Assembly (NCBI GenBank): GCA_036867785.1
Contig: CP145411.1
Location: 1,488,001-1,552,000 of the forward strand
Length of the DNA: 64,000 nt
DNA from: Plasmodiophora brassicae
Taxonomy: Eukaryota > Endomyxa: Phytomyxea > Phytomyxea > Plasmodiophorida
Reading direction: 5' to 3'
Shown here piece by piece: positions 54,649 to 64,000 of this stretch. Below the pieces are notes generated by a model that was given only the letters and a program-made list of their open reading frames with translations, searched no databases and was not told the origin of the DNA. How positions within the stretch are numbered: position 1 is the first letter of the stretch; every line of letters starts with the position of its first letter. Made by a program: the position numbers and the translations under genes.

Positions 54649-56410
54649 TTTATGAGATGTTGAAGACGTCGACAGCTGTCCCTATGATACCAACGGCCGC
54701 GCCTGCAACCAACAGGCATGTAGCAGCAAGCCGATCTGGTCGTTGCCACGGCCCAGGGAATATCCTGCGGGATACCAACGTGAGACCTTGTTACGAATTG
54801 TAGAGCGCGCGATTACTGACTTTCTGTAAAACAGCGCTGGCAGCACGAAGGAGACGAATGCTGACGTGGTCTGAAAGGAATACGACAATGAGCCAGTTCT
54901 GCTGTAGGCAATAGCAACATAGGCAGACCGATCCCAGCAAAGAGAACACGCGGTCCAGAGAGGGGACAAAGATTGCTATGGCAAGAGCGGAAAAGACGAT
55001 GGCAGCGGTGATGATGTTGAATCGGGACTTAGATGGTCGCGAATCGGCAAACAGAGACATCTCGATTGTGAAACGACACGGGTACACGTTGAACGGAAAC
55101 GCCAGGGCGACCTGTTGGCAGCACGTCAGCGGACACTGATGGTTGGACACATGCATGAATTACAGTGACGCCCATAGCCAGTTGGCCAACCCCAATGAGA
55201 GGATTCTGCAACAGCGAGTAGTTGTACAGAATGTCAGGCTGAGTGGAATCCAGATTGCGCAGGAACCCAAACAAGCCAATCATCTGCACACTGGCAATCA
55301 GCAACGGGCGGTACCCCGCATTGCCAACACGCTTACCACATAGAGGCTGAACGTGATCAGCGTCGATCGTCTTACGATCTTCTTGATCCGCCTAATGCTG
55401 GGGCGCTGCAGTTCCGTGTATATTGAAAAGACGTTGACTTGACAGGTGAACGCGAACATGATGATGGATATTGATCGAAAACACGACCAGTGCATTCGGA
55501 TCAAATACGGGGACAGAGGCGGAACGCCTTTCGTCACCACGGTATACGCGGAATCGCAAACAACAGCGAACACGAGATAGCAGATCGACAGTACGCCGAT
55601 AAACGAAGGGAACCTCAGAGAGGACATCTAAGAAACTAATCGTCAGGGCATTAGAATAAATGGGCCCAGCATCCACAGTAAACCTTGTCCACAAGGGAAA
55701 GCGGAAACATGATCGTCGTCACCACCGTGATCATGATCGTCGGCTTGGCAAACAGAACCGGATGGTTCGGGAATATGTCGCGAACGATAGGCGATACAAT
55801 ATCATACGCGGCGACGATATACGCGACGCAGGTCCCGAAACAAAACAGAATAATGGAAACGTCTACGATGACGGAGAGCCGTTTCCCAAAGCACAAGACG
55901 GCGAGGTCCTCGTACGTTGAGAGTCTCGTCTCGTCACGGCATCTATGGCTATGGTCATCCTCACGTACGGCTATGATACCCACACTACAGCAGCGTACCG
56001 AACTAGCAGCTGAATCGAGAACATGGTGACGTAAGCGGCAACCGCCAGGAAGATCAACCCAAGGACGATTCCTGACTGGCATACAGCGTATGGAAGGGCA
56101 AGAATGCCCGCGCCACTGAGCAACGCTCATGATAAGGAGACCGCACACGATGACCTATAGCAGGTACGTACAGCGCAGCTGAAGAGAGATTGAAAACCGA
56201 ACTAAGCATGGAGCCGCGGCCTAGGAACGGTTTCGATCCAGTCGGAACGAAAGCGCCCGATTCTTCACGAGCAACATCGGCAGGCGGATGCTGCAGCAAT
56301 GGAGCCTGGTCATCGGAAACGACGACTTCTGGCCGGCCGGTCCGTCCAGGCGACAGGCACGGATCAAAGCTCGGCAACCCTTTGATGCGTTCATCGGCGC
56401 ATTCTCTCAT
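54649..56410 (-). CDS. SLC38/AAAP-like amino-acid transporter
   Basis: About eight exons. Exon 1 is 56410-56172 and exon 2 starts at 56115; the last segment ends at 54649. After a cytosolic N-terminus, splicing assembles SSVFNLSSAAL with GAGILALPYAVCQSGIVLGL, the AAAP signature in helix 1. Next come TYEDLAVLCFGKRLSVIVDV, helices through IMITVVTTIMFPLSLVDK, SSLRFPSFIGVLSICYLVFA, VALAFPFNVYPCRFTIEM, and STTSAFVSFVLPALFYRK near the end, which match SLC38-type layout. Phase is kept at every join I checked. Many exons are short, so frames alone hide the gene. Likely a proton- or Na+-coupled neutral amino-acid transporter; the last intron is uncertain. Confidence 0.78.
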
Positions 56411-56813
56411 CGATGAGATCTGTGCCAGAGCGTCAATACCCAAATTTCCATAACGCAGATATTAATGATGCTATCCCCTGACCCGCAGCTTTAGTGAACG
56501 ATACCCCAGGCGGAGCATGTACCGTTCGCGAACGGTTCGCTCATGGCCGGTGCTCGCTTCGCTGGCATCGCCAACGCTCCCAGGGTCCATGCGCGCGCCA
56601 CCCGACTGCGGCATGCCTCCGACGCGTCCGAAGCGTCACTCCCCCGACTGGGACAATGCCCCCACGCACTCTCGCGTCGCTCGTCACACTTACACAGTCG
56701 GGCGCCCCTCCATCCCCCACGGACATTCCGTTGGTCCCATTTCGGGACCACGAGGCCGCGATCCCGTTGTTCCATGCCCTCGACCCCGCGCCTGATTTTC
56801 GTTTTCGCAGGAT
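56411..56813. other. Intergenic
   Basis: No supported gene. Several overlapping frames are open simply because the tract is GC-rich and stop-poor. It lies between the 5' end of the transporter and the 3' end of DAW1. Confidence 0.4.
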
Positions 56814-58371
56814 TTATTGCCCCTCCAATGGATTATAGGCTCTCCAGATCCGGCAAGCGTTGTCCTTGGACCCTACGTGTTTCTGTTCAGCGCGGGGTAC
56901 TAAGCCCTATCGGGGACCGAGGGCGGACTGACCTGTGATGATGATGTTGCCAGCGTAGTTGAACGCGCAGCTGAAGATCTCGTCGGTGTGCCCGGCAAGC
57001 TCGGTCAGCATCTCGCCCGTGCTGACATCCCAGACGCGCGCCGTGCAGTCCTTACTGGCCGTCACGATCTGCGATCCTTGCGGATTGAAGCACACCTTCG
57101 ACACCTCGTCCGCATGCCCATCCAGCACCTTCTCCGACGTATCAATGCCGCGCCGCCTGGCATCACATGCTTCACATACCGCCATGCAGCGCCCGTTCAG
57201 CGCGTTAAAGATACGAGCGGTGCCGTCCGCAGAACCGGTTGCAATTAGGCTCCCGCTAGCATTGAAAACGGCATCCAGCACCTCGTCCGCATGTCCTCGA
57301 AGCTCGAAACGACAGTCACCAGTGGTCGCGTTCCAGATCCTTGCTGTCCCGTCCATGGACCCGGTGACGATCTGGTCCCCAGCGAAACTGTACATGCAGT
57401 TGCTGATCTCGGCCGTGTGACCTGTAAGCGTAAACAACCCTCGTCCCGATTCCACGTCCCAGATTCGGCATGTGCCGTCGAACGACCCTGTCACCAGCCG
57501 ATCCCCGTTCCGGTTGAAGTTAACGCTGACGATCTCGCCAGTGTGTCCTTGCAGAGTGGCCAGCTCAACGCCCTGAACCGCCTACCGGGCGCGTAAGCCT
57601 TGTAACTGTGGATAATCGGCGCCGACTTACATCCCAGATCTTAGCGGTGCCGTCCATGCTGCCGGTGACGATCAGGGTGCCGTCAGGGCTAAACGATAAA
57701 CAGACGATCTCCTTCAGGTGCCCGCGCAGGATATGGATCAGCGACCCGTCGCTGGCATCCCAGACGCGACACGTCCTGTCGAACGATCCGGTGATGATCC
57801 GATCGCCGAACGGGTTGTTGAACGCGATTGCGTAGACGACGTTCTTGTGCCCTTCCAGCGACAGGAGCTCGCGGCCTGTCGACGTCTCCCAGATCTTGCA
57901 GGTGCGGTCGTAACTGCCCGTTATGAACCTGTCGCCGGATTTGTTGAATGCACAGTTCGTCAGAGGCAGGATGTGCCCTTGTAGGACGTGTCGAAGGCGG
58001 AAGTCGCTGTTCTGTTTTACTGCGATCTTTGCCATTAGCTCTGTCGTGGAGGTTATAACGGTGTATCCAGGGCATGGCGAACAGGACCGACTTTTGACGA
58101 GCTCTTTGATCATAGCGTGACGCTTACTGGAGATCAGCGACTCTTGTCTGACAATCATTGTTGCCAGCACGTCCGGGTTACTCCTATACAGGGTGGGCAG
58201 TTCAGCAAGCGACAGCGCAGCCGTGCGCGGGGGCATTGGCATTGCGTACTCGGGAGTGAGGTCCAGCAGGTCAACCGATTTCGTGCACTGCCTGCCGGTG
58301 CCGTGGTCGTCGTACTCCAGGATGATCCCCGGTGGGTAGTACCTGAGCAGGAAGCGCCGCAGCTTGCCCAT
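56814..58371 (-). CDS. DAW1: DAW1/ODA16-like dynein-arm transport adaptor (WD40)
   Basis: Three exons, 58371-57631, 57572-56933, 56872-56814, about 479 aa. The N-terminus [20 protein letters not shown] is the DAW1 signature, followed by KSVDLLDL. Eight WD40 repeats follow, several almost identical to the human protein's pattern: [57 protein letters not shown]. The last 19 codons are a separate exon that completes [13 protein letters not shown], exactly where the family ends. DAW1 links outer-arm dynein cargo to intraflagellar transport, so its presence implies a motile cilium. One repeat has an insertion ([13 protein letters not shown]) not usual in the family. Divergent from the 58.6-kb gene, 191 bp apart. 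Confidence 0.93.
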
Positions 58372-58562
58372 GGGTAGACGCGGACAGGCTGCAACTGGAA
58401 CACACCCAGAGGCCGAGCCCTGTGTCCTCGTGACCCGCGAACCCTACAGTACACCCGGGATGGGGCGCCCCTGTTTTTACGATCGACGCGGCCACGTTTG
58501 TGGAGCAACCCGACAGGAGCTGCACAACAGTTATATTCGTACTTGTCCCAGTTGATGACCGA

Positions 58563-59739
58563 ATGATGATGGTGGCGCGAAAGCCAAAACGTTTTGCACG
58601 GGCGGGATTCGCAGATGGAGCTGCAAGTGCAAATGCCGTGGCGGTAATCGATGGAGATTGTCGCCATCGACGAAGGTGGGGAACCGGCGTCGGGTGCGCT
58701 GGCGGGCGCTTACGTCTGCTCGTAGGGGAGTTCGAGCGGGTAACGGAGGTGCTGGGGAACCTGCGTCGTGCGTTTACGGCGTACAAGGGTGGTAATGCCG
58801 TCGTGCAGTTGGCGTCCGTGACTGCCGCCAGTCTCATCACGCGATCGTATTCCAGCACGCCCATCCCCGACGGTCTGCATTCGCTCCCGACTCCCCATCC
58901 ATGCCTGTACCCTTACGTCAGTGTTCAGGCCCGGCGTACCTGATGGTCGTCCTCGACACGGGCGTTTACCTGATCGACGGCTGGGCGCCGTGCGCCAGTG
59001 CCTGTCGGCGCATTCCCCACCTTCGTTTCATGAAACGCAAATCCCCAACCCACCCTCTCTCGAACACCGTCGTCAAAGTCCACCTTGTATCCAGAAACCC
59101 ATTTGCCCTCGTCGTCGTCGACAGCTTCATGTTTGATAGGAACTTTCTCGGCCGCCATAAATGGTCGTTGCGAACGCGAATCGCCCAGGTGGGTGCGTGT
59201 GTGCCCCTCTTTCTCTAATCGTTGACGTACCATATCGCTGATGTGTTGGCCTTGTCCAGGTTGAGCTGTGCCGTCAGGATCCGGCCGGCTCGGTGCAGTT
59301 GAGGTTCGCCACGCCGACCAGAATGATAAAAGCCATCGACCTGATGCGGAATTCGCGGAGGGAATCCTCGATGGGCCTGTACTTCTTCTACGACGTCGAT
59401 CTGGCGTCGGCGGCAACGGCGATTCCGCCCAGCCTGGAATGGTTCGGGTGCCCAGACGACCCTGACGACGACGACGTGTTCGGCGCCGACAACGTTGACT
59501 TCCGTCTATCCGCCCAGATGCGCCTGAAGCCGTTGCCAGAGCCGTGCTTCGTCAGCGAATCCGGATGGCGCTCGAAAGTCGCCTGGGCGATGTTCGACGG
59601 CAACTGGGTGCGCCAGTACGGCCGGTGCGTCCTGGACGCGAGCGAGCTCGAGAAGGTCATCCAGTCTCTGTACCCAGCAGGACCCTCGAAACGGTCCAGG
59701 GACGATGACGCCCTGCACCCGGCGACGCGGTCATCGTAA
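58563..59739 (+). CDS. Unknown protein, multi-exon
   Basis: Inferred exons: 58563-about 58870, about 58929-59188 and 59262-59739, joining in phase (PDG|PAYLMVVLDTGVYLIDGW and RIAQ|VELCRQDPAGSVQLRF), about 350 aa. A further small intron around 58641-58720 is possible. Features: LLVGEFERVTEVLGNLRRAF, VVKVHLVSRNPFALVVVDSF, MIKAIDLMRNSRRES, then an acidic loop DDPDDDDVFGADNVD and a Ser/Arg/Asp C-terminus. The beta-rich middle (VVLDTGVYLIDGW, WRSKVAWAMFDGNW) suggests a globular cytosolic protein. No family was recognised. It shares a short bidirectional promoter region with DAW1, which weakly suggests co-expression. Confidence 0.45.
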
Positions 59740-59778
59740 TGTATTAACTGCCCCCCGAACGGGTTATCTGACGGTCGT

Positions 59779-60460
59779 CTAGTAGCTGGCGAGCAGCTGT
59801 GTGAAGTCCTTGTACTCGATGTGGCCGGCGACCTTCGGTGTCAGGCGGGCCAGCGCGCCCTGCAGGGCCGCCGATTTGGCCAGCTTGGGCGAGATGCCCA
59901 GCTGCACGAGCCGGTCGGTGAACTGGTCGAACGACAGCCTGCCGAGGCGCTGGTCGTCCACCAGCAGGAACGCCTCCGCCCAGGAATTCGCTCGTCCCAA
60001 CAGATCGAACCTGCAGGAACGCGTTTCAGAGCGCGAACCCGTTTACACGGCGAAGGGCCTACCGAATGGCAACGATGGCGGACTCCTGTGCAACGTCGAA
60101 TGAGCGGCGTCGGGCGGCGACGGACGGTTCGGGGGCGGGTGTCCCGAGGTACTGCGCCAGGAACTTGGCGAATTCGTCGCTGTCGAGGTGCCCTGGTTTA
60201 CGACTGGGGAACTGGGCCAGCAGGCGCTTCAGCTGTGTGGAACGCAGGATCTCCGGGTGAACACCCAGGCGCTCGAACCCGTCGACGACGGCGTCGTGCG
60301 TGACGACGCCGACGCGACCGGCGTCCATCGTCAGGAACAGCTCGCGAGGCGTCCTGAAATGCGTGTACAGGTGCAGGTCGATGCTGGACAGGATCGCGTA
60401 CGGCGACAGACCCCGGCGAAACGCCACACGGTCGTCGTGCGTCACAGGCCCCGATGCCAT
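59779..60460 (-). CDS. Degenerate EF-hand protein
   Basis: Two exons, 60460-60063 and 60010-59779, joined by a 52-nt intron in phase 2 (ATTCG|GTAGGC, ctgcag), about 209 aa. Four EF-hand-like helix-loop-helix units: FLTMDAGRVGVVTHDAVVDG, KPGHLDSDEFAKFLAQ, LLVDDQRLGRLSFDQFTDRL and KVAGHIEYKDFTQLLASY. Most loops lack the full set of acidic ligands at positions 1, 3, 5 and 12, so calcium binding is doubtful in some. Calcium-sensor-like scaffold or regulatory subunit is the best guess. The start is the ATG before the acidic HDD; the frame upstream has no Met. Confidence 0.65.
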
Positions 60461-60692
60461 GCTACTATTCGATTTGGTGTGTGAGGGTGTGTGTGCGCGT
60501 GCCCCTGCCACGCGTTCTCATCTCCCCACACGTCATATCGCGGTCCAGGGTACCCCAGAATTGCACGGGGCCAGGCAGACGGCCCTGCGCAATGCCACAC
60601 GACGGCGAAGGGGGACGCACACGCCATCACGTTGATGTATGTCATGTGGTACTAGCGTCAGCGACGGGTCGCTGAACGCCAACCTGAAAATG

Positions 60693-63119
60693 CTAGCTAC
60701 TGCTCTCGAGGAACTGCCGGATCGACGTCTTGACCTTGTCGTTGGCGACGAGCGTCTCCGGGCGCAGGCCTCTGAACAGGGTGCCGTGCGCCGCCAGCTT
60801 CGCGGTGACCGCGCTCCGTTCGTAGGTTCGCTCGCCGACGGTCACCGGGTCGACGAAGATCTTCCCCGTCAACGGGCAGATGAACTCGCTGGGTATCGCC
60901 CGGCCTTTCTCGGATTCGACCGACCACTGCTGCTCGGCGCCCTTGTCGTCCTTGTCCCATATCGGCGACAGGTCGGCGGAAGACGTCTTCCGGTCGCCGC
61001 TGAGCGTGAAGGACCCCTTGGACGTCGGCGACGACGGTGATGGCGATTTGTCAGGGGACGCCATTGGGGATAACGAGGGGTACGCGTGGTGGCCGCTGGG
61101 AGAGTACGCGACGAGCGTGTGCGACACGGTCGACGTCGTCGTGGAGACCTCCGACTCGAGCGACGTCCTTCTCGACGGCTGCGCCGACGGGCGTAGCGAG
61201 ACGTGCGGGTTGTGCGGGTGGTCGCTCGCGATCTGGAAGATGTGATCGTGCCGCTTCAGGAGCTTCTTCAGGCCGCCGAACCGCGCCTTGATCATGGCGG
61301 GCAGCGAGTGGTTGTTGGTCGCCTCGTGCATCAGCGACCCCATCTTGCCGACCGTCACCGTCCCGCCGTTCCGCTGCAGGATCGACTCCATCAGGCGGAT
61401 CAGGTCGGCCTCGCCGATCTTCGGCATCTCGAACTTGCCGGCGTGCTTCACCTGGTCCTGCAGGAACGGCAGCTACCATCACCCAACGACCGCGTCAGTC
61501 CAGAACCGCGCGGTGCAGCCCCGCAGACGAATGTTCACTGACGTTCGCTTGCAGCACGGAGTCGTCGGGCGTGGACGCCGACAGCGACTCCTTGTTGGAC
61601 AGGCGGGCGTACATGGCCAGCAGCGTCTGGTACCGGCTGACGCTGCGATGGAACGTCGCCCGGACGAAATCGCTCGCGTCCGGCTGGACGCCGGTGGCGC
61701 CCAGCACCGCCCAGTGCCTCAGTTCGCGTTTCAGCAGCGACAGGGAGTTCCCGATCGCGTGCCGGATGTCGTCGCGGTCGGCGCGAGACACCCGGGCGGT
61801 GATGTTCGCGCTCGTGTCGAGCGGGTCCATGACGTTCATCGCCGCCGGCCGCATCCACAACAGGTTCCCGTCGTCGTCCTTCTTCAGGTCGGGCGGCACC
61901 CTGAAATCCTCCGAGTGCTTCGCCAGGAACGCGGCGTCGATCGGCGACCGCGACCCGTACGCCAGCGACAGCATCTCGACGTGCCTGCTCTGCCACGTCA
62001 GCCCGCACCCGGCGTGCACCAGCAGACCGTACAGGTTCTGAGGGTGCTGCAGCGGCAGCGGCCCCAGGATCGTGAACACGTCGTGGTCCCAGTCGGTGTC
62101 GTGCAGCGCGTCCAGCGCCCTGATCATGCCATGCAGCGGCGTGTCGATATCCTTGCCGTCAGCGGCGGCGAACACCCGCAGGACGGCAACGCTGATGGCG
62201 GCCGACGGCAGCACGTGCCCGACGCGGGCGTCATTATCCAGCCAGAGTTTCGCGAGCAGCAACGTGCGCTTCAGGAGGTGGTTCCGACCGATACGCCGGT
62301 CGGCGTCCTCGAAGAACGCCGTCATGGCAACGGAATGCCCCTGGTTGCACCCGATCTCGATCGGGATGCCGTTGACCGTGATCCTGATCGAGCGTGTGCC
62401 GTCCGGCGCCGTCCTGAACGAGGCGGCGTTCACGCCGACCGTCGGGTGCGCCATTTGGTGGAGGCGGTGCTGGGGCCCGCGAACGAACGGATCGACGCTG
62501 TCGGTCGTATCCGACGATAACGCGCGGATCACACGCTGGAACCAGCTCTTGTCATGGTTCCGCGTGAAGAACGCCGACAGGTTGATGTCGCTGTCGGGCA
62601 GGAATGTTCGTATCGCGAACGACCTGTACGCTCGTCAGCCAGCAGGCAAACGGTGACGACGTGAATCCACAAGGTGTACCCGTGGGGAACGACCTTGACG
62701 CCAAGGGTTGCAGACAGGACGAGCTGGACGAATGTGATGACCTTCTCGCGGTGGTCGAGCGCCAGCTGCGTCGGGCGCAGGGCGGCGAGAAGCTCGTCGA
62801 CGGCGGCCTTAAGCGAAGGCGTTGACAGGGCTTCCGTAAGCATTGGGTCCGTTTTCGAGGCTGGCGGCGCTGGGCCCGTCGCTGGACGCGGGACCGAGCT
62901 TCGGGTGCCAGCGAACCGGTCGACGCGTTTCGGCAACGACGGTGTACCTGGCGTGATACTGGCCGCCACCCAGACGTCGAACGGGATGTGCGACGTTGCC
63001 GACCAGAGCGACGACATGGTCGACTGCTTGACCTCGGGCGACAACCCGTAGTCCAACGCGGGCGTCGGCGGCGCCCATGTTGGATCGACGATCAGGCCAT
63101 GGACGCTGCCGCGTCGCAT
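60693..63119 (-). CDS. Nucleotidyltransferase (PAP/OAS1-type) fused to a winged-helix-like domain and a U-box
   Basis: Three exons, 63119-62680, 62623-61543, 61472-60693, about 766 aa. After a linker, exon 1 has ALDHREKVITFVQLVLSATL, then across the splice VVPHGSFAIRTFLPDSDINL, the G-S and D-x-D nucleotidyltransferase active-site motif. SIRITVNGIPIEIGCNQGHS may supply the third acidic residue. The following helices (RNHLLKRTLLLAKLWLDNDA, GYGSR-like LSLAYGSRSPIDAAFL) fit a PAP/OAS1 substrate-binding domain of terminal-transferase proteins. After splicing comes a winged-helix-like region (ESILQRNGGTVTVGKM, IKARFGGLKKLLKRHDHIFQ), LOTUS-like in pattern. The C-terminus is a U-box, EFICPLTGKIFVDPVTVGER then TYERSAVTAKLAAHGTLF. 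The introns have good donors, and the second a ggactgacg branch site. Such a fusion is unusual. Possible role: RNA tailing linked to ubiquitination. Confidence 0.75.
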
Positions 63120-63453
63120 GAACGCGTGCGTCGTCGTCGACTACGGCCTTCACTTGCAAACTCGATCGAACCAGATTCGACAGGTAGGCGCGCGCAACCG
63201 TACGAATCTGTCTGCGCACGACGGTGCGTGCCCAGGCGCCCGCGCCCGGCGAATCTCGCCCCATGCAAACCCGCACGGTACTAAGAATACGAACCGTTTC
63301 ACAACCCGCTGTCATCAGCCACGGAGAAGCTGCAGCTGGGCCTGACTGGCAGAGTCGCGCCGGCGCTGCAGTTGTTTGCCCGGAGCTGCACTGTCGCGCG
63401 GGCCGCGCCGCACAAAGTGGACACGTTCGCGCATGGGGCGGCGGTGGTGACGG
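63120..63453. other. Shared upstream region of divergent genes
   Basis: No supported gene. It separates the nucleotidyltransferase-U-box gene (minus) from the MIT-domain gene (plus). Confidence 0.4.
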
Positions 63454-63985
63454 ATGGACGACGCGGATCGGCCGACACCGCTGCAGGTCGGGTCGCGCTA
63501 TTCGGCGCAGGCGCGCGAGGCGGAGCGGCGCGGGCACTTCGCGCAGGCGCTCGACAAGCACACGAGGGCGCAGGCGCAGTTCAGGGAGGCGCTGCTGTCG
63601 GCGCGACACCCCAAGGTGCGGGTGCGCGAACGTCTGTCTGCGCGCCGACAGCGTTACTCATCGGGATGCGCGCGCTGGGCAGTCGAAAGAGATTCTGCAG
63701 TTGCTGTTGAGGTCGCACGAGAGGAGCGCGCTGCTGATCAGGCAGTACCTTGATCGCGGGCTGATCATCGCGGAGCCTCAGGTCGGTGGCAAGGTATTCG
63801 TTCGATTTGGGGATCGGGGCCCCTCACGGTGCTGCCAGGTGGTGCAACCCCCCGAGCCCCCGAGCACGATGGTGCCGCTTGCCGATTTCCTGGAATCCAT
63901 CGATCGCCTGGCGGCAGACCTGGTCGCCGATCTTGCGGCGGTGCAGCGTCCGCTTCGTGGCCGTGACTATAGTCAGGTTGTCTGA
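63454..63985 (+). CDS. NRBF2/ATG38-like MIT-domain protein
   Basis: Two exons, 63454-63615 and 63683-63985, about 154 aa. The N-terminal three-helix MIT domain is assembled across the intron: GSRYSAQAREAERRGHFAQA, LDKHTRAQAQFREALLSARH, then SKEILQLLLRSHERSALLIR. Spacing and the final helix resemble NRBF2, the regulatory subunit of the autophagy PI3-kinase complex I. The second half, after a possible further intron near 63781-63831, ends with a helix DFLESIDRLAADLVADLAAV. It is shorter than animal NRBF2, and the window ends 15 bp after its stop. The NRBF2 assignment is plausible but not proven, since MIT domains are widespread. Confidence 0.55.
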
Positions 63986-64000
63986 GAAAGCGTCTGGCCA

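Noticed and set aside
61288-62520. 410-aa plus-strand open frame
   Set aside because: It is antisense to the nucleotidyltransferase exon, whose minus-strand frame has conserved motifs; high GC keeps the opposite strand open.
1-64000. CRISPR arrays, operons or bacterial insertion sequences
   Set aside because: None seen; introns and tRNA structure show nuclear eukaryotic DNA.

Overview
This window is GC-rich nuclear DNA from a free-living, probably flagellated protist. Most genes carry several short GT-AG introns of about 40-85 nt, often with a visible CTRAY-like branch site, and the two tRNA genes are of eukaryotic type, one with an intron at position 37/38. Homologues of the dynein-arm assembly factor DAW1 and of a PIH1-domain protein point to a motile cilium. 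NF-YB, coronin-7, RGS, REEP and U-box genes are broadly eukaryotic. I cannot fix the lineage from the sequence alone. All splice sites below were inferred by hand from reading frame, phase and splice motifs.

Layout. 0-0.9 kb: NF-YB. 1.3-13.9 kb: a head-to-tail array of four minus-strand copies (A-D) of an unrecognised gene family, with a fifth copy (E) at 30.3-31.9 kb and a distant single-domain relative at 17.5 kb. Every full copy fits the same five-exon model: signal peptide plus small ectodomain (exons 1-3), N-glycosylation-rich coiled coil (exon 4) and a hydrophobic C-terminal exon with two to three membrane segments (exon 5). Copies C and D have coiled coils enlarged by a 387-bp tandem duplication built from 28-residue units. 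14-23 kb: a USP37-like deubiquitinase, a small membrane protein, tRNA-Lys with intron, an SOS1-type Na+/H+ antiporter with a cyclic-nucleotide-binding-like tail, and a PIH1 protein. 23-30 kb: an OPA-like MFS transporter, a type II membrane protein with a DED motif, and coronin-7. 32-41 kb: a GPI-type secreted protein, two tandem RGS-DUF4395 membrane proteins, a 14-exon coiled-coil protein, a type I membrane protein and an intronless twin of tRNA-Lys. 41-50 kb: a REEP/HVA22 protein, an unknown 7-TM protein, an IFI6/ISG12-like protein and a GT61 glycosyltransferase. 50-64 kb: a DHA1 MFS transporter, a HAD phosphatase, an SLC38-like amino-acid transporter, DAW1, a degenerate EF-hand protein, an unusual nucleotidyltransferase/U-box fusion and an NRBF2-like MIT protein.

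Neighbouring genes share no obvious pathway. The architecture is compact, with many divergent or convergent pairs only 10-250 bp apart. The most novel items are the expanding surface-protein family, the nucleotidyltransferase-winged-helix-U-box fusion, and a tRNA-Lys pair with identical mature sequence in which only one gene has an intron.
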